A stretch of 64,000 nucleotides of DNA. It comes from Monarcha castaneiventris obscurior. Taxonomy: Eukaryota; Chordata; Aves; Passeriformes; Monarchidae. Made by a program: the position numbers and the translations under genes. The notes beneath the pieces are model-generated. The model was given only the letters and a program-made list of their open reading frames with translations. It searched no databases and was not told the DNA's origin. Below are positions 10,194 through 21,409 of this stretch, piece after piece; the stretch's first letter is position 1, and the number at the start of each line of letters is the position of its first letter. The stretch covers positions 28,235,001 to 28,299,000 of the forward strand of contig JAMPIT010000566.1 of NCBI GenBank assembly GCA_026261815.1. Direction: 5' to 3'.

Positions 10194-10698
10194 AAATGCA
10201 CTTAGCATTGCCTCTGCTCTGAGTTATTTTTAAACTAGAGCAAGGTGAAGGCAGTAGTGCATGAAACAGACAAGTAGAAGAGCTGAGGAGAGTGTGCACA
10301 TGCAAGTGCAATCTGCAGTAATATGCTCTGTAGTCTGAAATGAGACTGGCATGGCCTGGAGGTACTTTAAGAACATGTCATGTTACAGTAAAAAGGGCAT
10401 TTCAGTGGGGTACATTTGCACTGGTGACTTTTGTTTCTACTGTTTTGGTTCTCATGTTCTATTTATTCATTTTATCCTGAAGTCAATAACTTATTTTCAA
10501 AAATCAGAAATTAAAAGGAAAGCATCAAGACGTGAAAATTAATAGAGACAAAGAAAGTTAATTAATAAAATGATTGTATGACATTCAGTGATGAAGAAGA
10601 GAATGATCTATTCTTCCTTTTCCCCTTCATATACAAGGCATTTAAGTGCACTATGGGGGATTGTCAGGCTCTAGTCATATCTTTTCTATTATGCTGAT
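10194..10698. other. No gene recognised
   Basis: AT-rich spacer between the ERVL-like LTR and the next CR1. The 63-codon plus frame has no recognisable features. Confidence 0.6.
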
Positions 10699-11210
10699 AC
10701 AGAATCACAGAATCACAGTATCACAGAATCATAGACTGTGCTGAGCTGGAAGAGACCCACAAGGATCATCAAGTCCAAATCCTGGCCCTGCACAGGATCA
10801 TCCCCAAGAGTCACAACATATGCCTCAGAGCAGTGTCCAAACATTTCTTGAACTCTGTCAGGCTTGGGGCTGTGACCACTTCCCTGGGGAGCTGTTCCAG
10901 TGCCCAACCACTCTCTGTATGAAAAATCTTTTCCTAATGTCCAACCCAAACATCCCCTGATACAAGCTCAGGCCATTCCCTTGGGCCCTGTCACTGGTCA
11001 CTGAGAGAAGGGATCAGTGCCTGCCCGTCCTCTTCCCTCATGAGGAAGTTGTAACTGCAATGAGGTCTCCTCCAGTCTGAGCAAACCAAGTGACCTCAGC
11101 CGTTCCTCATATAGCTTCCCTTCAAAGCCCTTCGCTCCCCTCCTTTGGACTCTCTCTAATAGTTTAATATCTTTCTTATAATGTGGTGACCAAAAATACT
11201 CAGGGCTCTT
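10699..11210 (-). mobile_element. CR1 LINE, 3' ~510 bp
   Basis: The left edge carries the CR1 terminal repeats (AGAATCACAGAATCACAG, then AGAATCATAG) in reverse orientation. Blocks such as GTTCCAGTGCCCAACCA, CTCAGCCGTTCCTCATA and AGTTTAATATCTTTCTTATA are the reverse complement of the C-terminal ORF2 and 3' UTR of CR1. The copy is 5'-truncated near 11210. The minus-strand 112-codon frame at 10998-11336 covers the degraded end of ORF2 but is not an intact gene. Confidence 0.92.
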
Positions 11211-13928
11211 ATATTTGTATGACCTGGCTCCTTTGTCCACTGTGGGCATGAGGCATGGTGCATACTGCAAAGAACCAACAAGCCTACCTAGTTCTAAACA
11301 TAATTGACTAAATATTGCTGAAATGGAGGTGAACAAAGGTGAACAAACTATTAAGGTTTTACCACTTTCATCCCAGAAGGAAAAACAATATTTCTCAATC
11401 CAAACAGATAGTCAGTCTCACCTCCAGTGTCTTCGGGTTATATATAATGCCCTATAACATGATGGGGGATCACAGCATAGGAATAAGTTGTGCTTCTTGT
11501 CAACCTCCAGCCACAGAATAACCATAAACTATGAAATGGAAGCCAAAACTGCACAACTTCCACACTACTTTGTCTAGTCAGTGTGAATCAGATATCTTGA
11601 GGAAGAACAGAAAGGTCTGTTTTGAGATGTCTCCCTTTTTTTTCTAACTCCTTCCTAATTCATCCTTTGTAATCCACACCACTGGTCAAAGTGGTTTTCC
11701 TTGTAATCAAGGACTGCTTCTATTTTACAGAAAGAACCAGGTTTTGAAATCATTTGTCCTGACACCATATTTTTCCACTTTAGTCAGAAATAGAAATTTG
11801 GGTTAATAATGGGTTCATAAAATTGGGTTCATATGTGCAGATTTAGACTTTTAACATATCTGTAACTGGTGAATGGAAAGCTGTAAAATTGTCTGGTGTC
11901 ATGAGTAGACAGATTTTCAATGGAACAATTGTTTTAGCCTGTCTGCACTACTGTAGCTGTGCTGACGTCAGTAGAATTTTTCCTGCACAGAAAGAAGTAA
12001 TGCAGTTACAAAACAAGCTAATATATTTATTCAGAATATTCACACCTCTTTTATAGCTGCCAGACTTTTATCGCTGAGTTAAGCCAAAATATTAGCAACA
12101 GCCAAATACATTTTAGAACTATTTTTGTCTTTTTGTCTAATGTAAGTAAAATGGGAAATAGGATGAAGCTGAACTTGTAAAAGATCCCATTAAACTGTAA
12201 TTTTCATCTTCATTAAAGTTCAATTTATTTCCAGATCTTGAGGGGAAAATATCTTTTTGCATGTTTTGTCTGAACAGAAATCTCTGCAGGACTGAGAGAA
12301 ATAAGTCAAGGGAGTTTGCCATTAAATTTGTCTTTCCTTTATTTTTCCTTAATCAGAACTTACTTCAAAACTGAGAAAATTAGCCAGATTTTTCCAACCA
12401 TGCATATAGCTCCTATCTTTCAGTATACAATTTAACTTCTGAGATTTTTCTGGAGTCACAGAATATTCAGGTAAAAAGCATTTATAAGTGGGTTGTTTTT
12501 TTAGTAAATCCTGAATAGCTGGGGAATTGATTTCTCTGATGGGGTGTCTTGTCTTGCCATAAGCAGCTCCAAAGACAGTGATTTCAAAGCCTTTCTATTT
12601 CTTGTCCTGCTCTTGAAGTACCTTATAAAGTTTTTCTTTGACATACCAAGAAACAAATTATCTTTTCTCCTGACACATTCCTATCTGATTGCCTTATTCT
12701 GTTAAAAAAAGAGTTAAAATAAAGATTTGTGTATTTAATTTCAACTACACCATTTGTGTTCATAGGCTGTGCTTCTTTTCTGCAATATTTTCTTTTTCTG
12801 TCCTTTGGATTACGATGTGGTAAATATTGAAAACCTCTGACATTTTTGTGACTTTTCTAAAAAGTCACAAATGTTATGCAGCAGCACTAAAAATTACAGA
12901 AAAATAATGATACTGGTTTTGAGAAAGGCTGTTTACTTCTTTATAGTGGCACCACCTTAGTGAAAAAGTCTGTAAGAAAACTCCAGAGCTCCAGATTTTC
13001 TCCTTTTTGTTCTAACTTGATATTTTTTCAAAGCCGTAACTTGATCCATGGGAAGTTCCTTTCTGTGAGTAAACCTTACATTGCATATGCTAAGATATTT
13101 CCAACTCAGTGCATTTCATTTGAATAAACTTGAATTGAGTATTCTATTAATTACAGAAGGTGGCTTATTTCTAAATTAAGACACATTTTTATTCATTGTG
13201 CTTAGCAATGAAAATTGCACAGTGTGCCATTGGTGCTGTGCACCTGTTGACCAATATTTAATAATTAGCATAGCTGTTAAATAGCAATTTCTTTTAGAAG
13301 CCAAATAAATTTAGGCCCCTTGCAAAAAGTGCATTTTGCTAGCTAACAGAGGCAGCAAAATTGTAAAAAGTGAACCAGGGATATATCAGGTGTCATTCCT
13401 CATTAGTCATTATTACTATGTGAAGGGCATGAGTTTTAAGGCTCTTGTGATCTGGAAACATAATGCAATAAATTATATAATAAAAATATATTATTGTTTT
13501 ATATTTATCTAATGAAAATGAAGCCCTAGTTTCAGTTCTGAAAACTGTAGAACATTTATTTAAGACTGTAGGTGTTTGGTTTATGACCAATTGCAATTCT
13601 TGTAGAGCTGTCTTTCACCTGAACACTGATCATTAATTTACTTGCAGTGGAACCATAATAGCAACTAATATGATGCATTTTTTTTAATGAATATATTCCT
13701 TTTTTTTTTCCTTTTCAACACTTAATGTTCTTCCCAAATCAAGTGTTTCTTATCACATATGTCACAACTCTGAATTGCTGGATTAGCCATATTTTAATCT
13801 GTCTAGATGATAAATGATTGCTAAATATGCTAAGCAACTACTGGGAAACTAGCACTTTGCAATCACATTAGAGATCTGAGAATCCTTCCCATCAGCTCAT
13901 CAACTCGGGACTTTTTTTTCTATTGGTC
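11211..13928. other. No gene recognised; one hairpin at 12839-12874
   Basis: AT-rich sequence without recognisable repeats or coding features, apart from the inverted repeat listed separately. Confidence 0.6.
12839..12874. repeat. Hairpin, 12-bp perfect stem plus bulge
   Basis: TTTGTGACTTTT (12845-12856), loop CTA, then AAAAGTCACAAA (12860-12871). Allowing a 2-nt bulge of T on the left, the pairing continues three more bases (ACA with TGT). Confidence 0.85.
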
Positions 13929-14938
13929 TGTATTAGATTCTCATGACAATGTGGCTGTTCTGGTAGTGGAGAGGCTGCAGAAGCGCCTTGTGTAAGAAAA
14001 GGCTGAGAGCTGCCCCCATGTCAAAGTGAGTTTCAGCCAGCTACAAAACAGACATGCTGCTGTCCAAAGTAGAACCTGTCAGCAACTCTGGTGGCATCTC
14101 TGTGATAGCTTATTTAACAAAGGGTTAAAAATGGTTTGCAGCAACTGAGAGGAGTAAGAATAGGAGTGAAGGCGGTGCTCCAGATGCTGGAGCAGAGAGT
14201 TCCCTGAAGCCCATGGAGAAGACCATAGTGGAGCAGATATCCACACTGTGGGACTGTGGAAGACACCAGAATAGGTGGATGTCCTGCTGGACATGGGCAG
14301 CCCATGGAGAGCCCATGACAGAGCAGACTTCCGCAGGAAATGTGGCCCATGCAGAAGAGTCCACACTGGAGAAGATTTTCTGGCAGGACCTGTAATCCTG
14401 TGGGGAACCCATGCTGGAGCAGCATACTCCTGAAGGAGTGTACAAAGAGAAAAGGACCCATGCTGGAGCAGTGCTTGAATAACTACAGCCTGTGAGAAGG
14501 ACTCACATCAGAGCAATTCATGAAGGAGAATCTTCTGTGGGAGGGACCTCACACTGGAGTAGGGGAAGAGTGTGAGCAGGAAGAAGCATGGGAGGCAAAA
14601 TTCATTCCCCATCCCACTGTGCCACCTGGGAGGTAGGAGATACAAGCATCAGGAATGAGGCTGAGCTTGAAAGAAGGAAGTAGGTTGCAAGAGGTATTTT
14701 TGGATTTGTTTTTGTTTCTTCCTATACAACACTATTTTTAATTGCCAAAAAACAAAATCAATTTCCCTAAAGATGAGTGTATTTTGCCCAAGACAGTATC
14801 TGGGGAGTGATCTCCCTGTCCTTATCTTGACCTATGAGCTTTTGTTCTTATTTCATTCCCCTTTCCTGCTGATGAGGGGGAGAGAGAGAGTGGCTTGGTG
14901 AGGGGGACCTGGTGCCCAGACAAGTTCAGCCCATTGCA
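13929..14938 (+). mobile_element. Solo LTR of an avian ERVL-like retrovirus (long LTR family)
   Basis: About 1 kb, beginning TGTATTAG and ending near GCCCATTGCA. It has the layout I recall for a long avian ERVL LTR: a TATTTAA box at 14111-14117, a middle with repeated GCTGGAGCAG motifs spaced about 50 bp apart (for example 14408-14422 and 14457-14471), and a 3' part with GTGATCTCCCTGTCCTTATC. It is a plus-orientation copy of the family also seen at 49737-50132. No primer-binding site follows, so it is solo. I could not confirm a target duplication. The overlapping open frames on both strands at 14079-14461 come from the repeat structure and are not genes. Confidence 0.75.
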
Positions 14939-17430
14939 GCATGGCGTTATGGAAAACATACTTTGGCATGTTTTTTATGGCTGGAGTGGAGAGGTTCACA
15001 TTGCTTTTTATTACGACTCTTTTTTCTAAGTAATAGTGACATCAGAGCGATTCAAATTTGTGTTATAAATTAATATGGCTTACTCTCTACTTTCATTAGC
15101 TTTTCAAACTGCATTTAGAGAGCTGAAATTCAGTATCTCTCTTAGTCTTTGTGCGAGTAGTGTGTTCATTTTATGCTACCTTGGAAAAAGTGACAGCCAT
15201 ATGAAAAGTTTTATGTAACTTGTCTCTCCTTCTGTTCTGTCTTCCATCTTTGATTCTCCCTCAAGTTCTTGAGCTGTGAGTTGTTTTTCTTCATCCCATT
15301 GCAACAGGGTCATTTTGCAGAACATGGGAGGCCATTCAAGGACCCTTCACATGGAGCTTCATGTGGTTTTTATGGGATATGGGCAAATGACCTCAGAATA
15401 AGAGATGGATGGCAGGGATTTTCTTAGGAGTTTCACAGAGTTTGGGGTATCTGGTGGGACCAGGCACACATTGTTACGTGCAGCAAGAAGCCGCTGGGAG
15501 TTTCTGGAACTTACAGCAGGGCCTGCAGTGTCAAAGAAATCCAACCTTGGGTTCTTCAAGCGGGCAGCTTTCAGGAGTGGCTCCATAGCAACAAAGTCAC
15601 CTGTGAATACATCCAATACATCTTACTGATTTCTAAGTGCCAAAGAGGGGGAGGTTTTACCATTAATATCATAGCTTGTTACAGTTTTTCCATGATTAAA
15701 AATGGAAATTTTTCAATTTAATGGTGTTTTGCAATATGCCGATTTTAGGAAAAATCCGTAAACCTAACTTATACGAAGGCCCAGATTACAAAAATCATGA
15801 ATCAGTGCCTACATTTGCAGTGGGAGGCACAGCAAAATCTTAAAATCCTGGAAACATAACTCCATACTCCTAAATGCATTCAGAGCTGTTAAATGTTTTA
15901 AACAGCTAGTGGATAACTAGAATGAGAATAGAAATGTGAAATCATCCAGATAAGACTTACAGAGTGAATACACTAGAATTAAGTGTTGGGGAAGATAGAC
16001 TCTAAATTCAGTGAAGTTAATACAATTCCATTTCATGTTTAAAGAGTAAAATACTCAAAGCAGATGCTACTTGTACTCTATGAGGCATAGTGTTACCATT
16101 CCTCTTTGAGGGATTACAGTCTTGAAAGCCTACTCTGAATTTTACAACTCACATCCATTTTCAAATTAGAAACATTTAAGTGCAGTCTCTTTTGAGTCAG
16201 GGACAACATGATACTCAGTGTGTTAATGTATTAATACAACACTCAGTGCCAGTAGTACTTCAGAAGTACAAAACAATAATGTGCAGAACTCCATATGCTG
16301 AGACAATCCAGGCACCTTTAACAATGCACAAAACACTCCTTAGAGTAGAAAATTAGTGTGCACTTGAGTGGGTGTCAAGATGTTATAGATGTGCACTGGT
16401 TTTTCCCAGGTCAGACAGCAAACAGAACACATAGTCATGAAAATTAAATGTGTTTTAAAAAAACCCCATTTTTCAGAAGCACCAGTTTAATATGCAAATT
16501 TTAAATGGAAACTTGGGTCTTCAAGATATGGGGGAAGGGCCAAGGTATTTTGAAAAATTCACAAAAAATGGTTACTATTTTTAATCTGAAGAAGCATTCA
16601 ATATGTGACATACTTTCAGCTAATGGAAAAGCTTGAGCTCTACAGAGCTTGTGGGTTGCTATTCCCTGTGACATGTACATTCCTGATGTTCCATAGGATT
16701 TCTCCTGTCAGAGATCCTGGCCTCCTTCCATGGGAGAGTTAAGGACTAGCATTCCTCCTTAAGGCTAGAAAGCAGAAATAAGAACTGACTGACTGGAGCT
16801 GATGTGCTTACTAATTCAGTCTTCAAATGTGGGCTTTTATGAAGACACGACTTCTTGCAGAACAAATAAAATCTCTTCAGTGAAGGGTGGTGATTATTTC
16901 TCTTTCACTTCAGAGAAAGACTTTAGTAGCTCAAAAGCCCACAAAAAGCAGTAATAATCACCCTTCATAGATGAGATATCCTGTAGGTATAAAATGCACA
17001 GTTGTCACCTCTCTGAGTCCTCAGTTATGGAGTTGACAAACAAAGAGAAAGTCTAAGATTCCCCTTCCATTTAGACACATCCTAAATTCTTTATATCTTT
17101 TTTTTTCCTTCTTCTTTTCTCTTGTAGCCTTTAAAGTGCAGATCAACAGGAGATTTCTCTGTTATAGGAAAAGGTGAGAGATTACCTCCATGGAACCTCA
17201 TGTGGACCAACAGAGCTTCTAAAAAGGTCTGCTGAAGGTCCTTTTCTCACTGTACAAAGTCTATTTTGTCTCCCTTTGGTTTCTGTGGCAAGCAGGCCAC
17301 ATGGGTGGAACAGTATCTCAGTGTTAAGGACATGTCTGGTCAGGATGAAACAATTTCTCTAACAAAAGGGCAACCTCAAATCAAAATTCAAATCCTTTTG
17401 ATAGCAAATACGGGCAGTGAGTAGAAATAA
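14939..17430. other. No gene recognised; marginal ORFs at 15359-15629 and inverted repeats at 16828-16967
   Basis: Mostly AT-rich. A block near 15300-15640 has more G+C and several CpGs than its surroundings and is open on both strands (85 codons minus, 74 plus). I recognise no protein in either. A T-rich stretch lies near 17098-17125. Confidence 0.5.
16828..16967. repeat. Interleaved inverted repeats
   Basis: TGTGGGCTTTT (16828-16838) is the exact reverse complement of AAAAGCCCACA (16933-16943). TGAAGGGTGGTGATTATT (16881-16898) pairs with AATAATCACCCTTCA (16953-16967) with a 3-nt bulge. A small TTTCTCT/AGAGAAA stem lies inside, around 16896-16918. The two long pairs cross, so they cannot both form in one simple hairpin. 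Confidence 0.8.
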
Positions 17431-17765
17431 CCAAGCAAGAACCAGTATGAACAGAGGCTGGGGGATGAGCCGACTGAGAGCAACTCTGCCAAGAAGGATT
17501 TGGGGGTGCTGGTCAAAGAGAGGCTGGACATGACCTGGCAATGTGCTCTTGCAGCCCAGAAAACCACTCACACCCTGGGCTGCATCCAAACCAGCAGGGC
17601 CAGCAGGGTGAGTGAGGGGATTCTGCCCTTCCACACAGCTCTGGTGAGAGCCCACCCGCAGTGCTGCATCCAGCCCCGGGGTGCTCACACGGGAAGGACA
17701 TGGCCCTGTTGGAGCAAGTCCAAGGGAGAACCACAAAGGATGGTACCCCTCACCAGGAACTGGAG
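17431..17765 (+). mobile_element. CR1 LINE internal fragment (ORF2 C-terminal region)
   Basis: Blocks such as AAGGATTTGGGGGTGCTGGT, CACACCCTGGGCTGCATCCA and GCTCTGGTGAGAGCCCACCC match the C-terminal part of CR1 ORF2 in plus orientation. Matching stops near 17765, well before the CR1 3' UTR and tail. A copy without a 3' end is unusual for CR1 and implies a later deletion or rearrangement. The 129-codon plus frame (17500-17889) and the 143-codon minus frame are accidental. Confidence 0.88.
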
Positions 17766-20700
17766 CCTTACACTTCCTGAATTTAAACAAATAATGGTAA
17801 AAAAAAATTATAAATTTATCATACGGAAGTTTTCATATTTTATAATTGCAAGTTTTTGTGACAATGCAATTTATCAACAATGTAATTAGTTTTCTCTGTG
17901 TTAATTAAAAGCTGCTTTTGACCCTGAACTTAGATTAAACATGGCATGTAGATGAAAACCTATGAATTTTTTATCTCCAAATTTTTTGACTGTTTTGCTT
18001 TAACCTTGAGTCAAGACATTTAACATTGGGGAATATTTTTAAAACTTTTTTATTAGCATATAAACATTTATACCTCCTTAAAAATGATCTTGTGATGATT
18101 AGTCTATATTTGTAGGGCACTTGGGAGATTTTCAGACCAAGTACTAATTAAGTGCTATTATTTCTATGCCTACTCTTATTTGAGTTTCCCCATTTTCTAA
18201 GCCTTTGAGGGAAGTAAATAAGATCAAAGGATTTTTTGAGGAAAGACCTTAGGCCAGTTATGAAGACTGCATGCTTTTAACAGCTAGATAACTCATCCCC
18301 TAAATTCTGTCTATTCATGGCCACTGCTATCCCACTCTCTTCTCCATTATGGTGAGACTGATGTAATTAAGGTGGAAAAGATGAGTAGTTCTGCATGTTC
18401 TTTGAATTTCTTGACTTTCCAACAGCTTTTGTGGGTTGTTGATGTTCCTCTTGATTCAACTTGCAGAATTAAATTCAAGGCTGGTCAAATCTCTGAATTC
18501 TGTGACAAAAATGCATCAGTTTTCATTTCAAACGATAATCTTTCCTTTAAGAAATTTGTAACAATAAGAAATATCTTCTGAGAAATTTTGAATTTAATAG
18601 CAATTAGATTTGTTTTAAGTTGCATAACTGATTATATTTTCACTTTTTCTTAACTAGTCTGTGACAGCATTGCATAAGACATAAAATTGTAAATAACTAC
18701 TAATACACCACAGTATGTTTAATAATTTAAACTATTTTTTATATAAATAGAGAAGAAATAAATGTACCTGCTACTTACTTTGAAATAAATGTTCTTATTT
18801 TCTCCATTAAATTGATTTCTGTTTGAATTCAAACATTTGGACAGAAATTAAAGGAAAACAACGGGGAAGTAAATATAGCTGTCATAGTTTATCTTATTTT
18901 ATCTTCCAATCATTTTTCTATGTCAATGAAAATAGCCTAAATGAATTTCCTCCCTCCCACACCAAAGCCAAGACTCTCAGTAGCTCTGATAATTTTGTTC
19001 TTTCCAGTAACATACTACTCTGGGGAAGGAAGAAGCCTCTGGTTATATTATTGCAAAGTTAAATATGCTGCCATCTATGGAAGATATAAAGTTTTCATGA
19101 GTATAGCTCCATCTTTTACAATATGTATAAAATGAGACCTGAGGAGGTTTTTGTAAAGCAAGAAGAAAACCAATGGATCTTGAGGAAGTATGGTTACCAG
19201 AGCAACCTATAAAACATTGCTTTACACTACCAAGTAAGCATATAGCTTGCACTGCTGCTGATAATTGTTTTTAATTACAACCCAAAGGTTATTTATGCGG
19301 AAATCTTGTAACAGGTTCTGGCATCTTGAAAAATATGTAACTTCACAACAGCTACCAACAGCCAAGGAATAGAATGTGATTATGAATGATTCAGAGTGTG
19401 ATTTCTGAACTAGAAAATCTTTTCTTAGAGGGAATTTAGGACTTTAGACCTTTTAAGTCATGAAAGATCAGAAAGGAGGGAGACAACGTACACCTCTTTG
19501 AAACAAAAATAATATGCCATTATTAGTTTGGAAGTTAGGTTCCTTAATGCTTGTAAGATACTTGAGTAGACTGGATCTTTATGTTTCACAATACTTCCTT
19601 ATTCTCAACTCAAATACAGTCCTAGAAAGTACCTCAAATATTCACATCTTGTCCAATTTCCGTAAAAACAACTGACCAGACCTAAAGCCATGAGGGACTT
19701 AGAACACCTCTGTGTGGGCTTTACTCACTGAAACAAAAATGCTAACTGATTTAGGTAATAATCAGTTACCATAATAAAAAAATTGTGGTATGTTGCCATG
19801 ATTCTTGTCTTCTTAGCACCACACAAATTGGTACAGTTCAAGATCTCAAACAACCCAAGTTTACAGTCATGTTTATTCTAACTTCACTAGTCACCAACCA
19901 GCTGGTGAAGAAAAACATGCATGAAATATGATCTCCAGTAAGCTATAATTTAGGCAAGTGCTGTTAATACAATAGTCAGGCAGAACAGGAGGTAGAAGCT
20001 GTCATTTCTGAGAGCACTGCCATAATTGTCATATCACGCTAATTGTTCTAGTTTTCTCGTATCTGACCTGTGTGTTGTCCTTTTGGAAAGAACTTTTCTT
20101 CTGCTTGTCCTGCATCTGCTTGTGTATTCACTGGGGACAATTCCTCCTTTGTTTTGCTAGTTGTTTTTGGCCTCAGTCAGAGACAGCTTCTAAGTTAAAT
20201 GGACATCTGGCAACTTTACTCCTCTTCAGAATTATCTGAGTAGAAACTCATTTAGCAGGTGCACACAAAGCCATTGAAAAGTTATTGGCCAATGAAAAAA
20301 AAAGAGGTCAGCCTAGACTGACATGAGCACCCTTCCAGGCAGGAGCATTACATGCCTTGTGAAACAGAACATTGACAATCAGAGAACACAGTGTCTGAAG
20401 CCAGACACATATTTCTAGATGTGCTATTTCATTTTTTTTAAACTACAGAGATTAGTATGTCAGAAATAGAAACCAAAGACAAAGATGTACGAGTACTGAG
20501 TTTTCCATTAATACTTCTGTACTCTGCTACAAAATGTATTGGTCTAAGAAAAAAAAAAAGTAAAAAAAAGGCAGTAATCTAAATGAGGCATCTTCAGTTA
20601 CAGTTTATAGATTTCAGGTATGCAACCTGCCTATAAGACAGAATATGTCCAGTTATTTATGAAAGAAGAATAGGAATAGACACCTGAGTTTGGTAAAGAC

Positions 20701-21345
20701 AACCGTTTTAGAATTGTTAAAATAGGAAGAAAACAGAAATTTAGAATAATGGTGGGGTTTTACATGGTAAGTAGTATAAAAAACAGTATCTTTGAATATG
20801 CAGGTACCAGATTCTGATCATAGAAGGGACGGTTTTAGGTGAAAGCATTATGTCATGATGCACACTGGTTTTGGTGCATTAGTCAAAATTTAATAATAAT
20901 TATGCAACAATAATTTTTGGAACATGTTATATCAGATCCTGTTGACTGTTTTTAAATTTGAAGACATTCAGACTATGATTCATAAACTCAGCTATTTGAT
21001 TCATCTAATGAAGAAAATCAGATCTTGTAATAGGCATGCGTTGACACAGAGGAAATAAAGTAATCATTGTAATGCTCTTCTAGGATGATATAGAGACATC
21101 TGCTATCAAAATCCTCCTAATATTGGTCTCAATTCAGTGTCTAGAACAAATATTTTGAAAATTCTGAGTTGATGAGAACACTTGGAGCTATGATTCATTC
21201 CTAAACACCAAGTGTTTAGAATTTTGCACGAATGTCTCTAGATGAGCTAAAGAGAGCAGAATGTTACATAAAACTTAATTAAGAGTATAAAAGTATGATC
21301 TGCCATAGGAATATGTGTGTCTTGGACTCTGAATGATCAAAGCAT
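17766..21345. other. No gene recognised
   Basis: AT-rich sequence without recognisable repeat families. Minor features are an 8-bp stem (TAACTGAT/ATCAGTTA, near 19742-19767), a short A-rich run near 20548-20568, and an 8-bp stem at 21201-21219. Confidence 0.6.
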
Positions 21346-21409
21346 ATCATAGAATAATAGATCATTAAGGGGTTGGAATGGACCTTAAAACTCATCTAGT
21401 CTTTCTGTT
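21346..21409 (-). mobile_element. CR1 LINE 3'-terminal fragment (short)
   Basis: Reading CATAGAATAATAGATCATTA then GGTTGGAATGGACCTTAAAA on the plus strand, it is the reverse complement of the last ~60 bp of CR1, including the terminal octamer-like repeats. It is a heavily 5'-truncated copy. Confidence 0.75.

Noticed and set aside
14079..14461. Overlapping frames of 95-115 codons on the minus strand
   Set aside because: They lie inside an ERVL-like LTR with periodic GC-richer motifs. Several frames open together is a composition effect.
15524..15560. GFFKR peptide in a plus frame, as in integrin alpha tails
   Set aside because: Five residues without any flanking integrin similarity.
17359..17790. 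Longest open frame in the window (143 codons, minus)
   Set aside because: It runs antisense across a CR1 fragment. Its length comes from the stop-poor CR1 ORF2 sequence.
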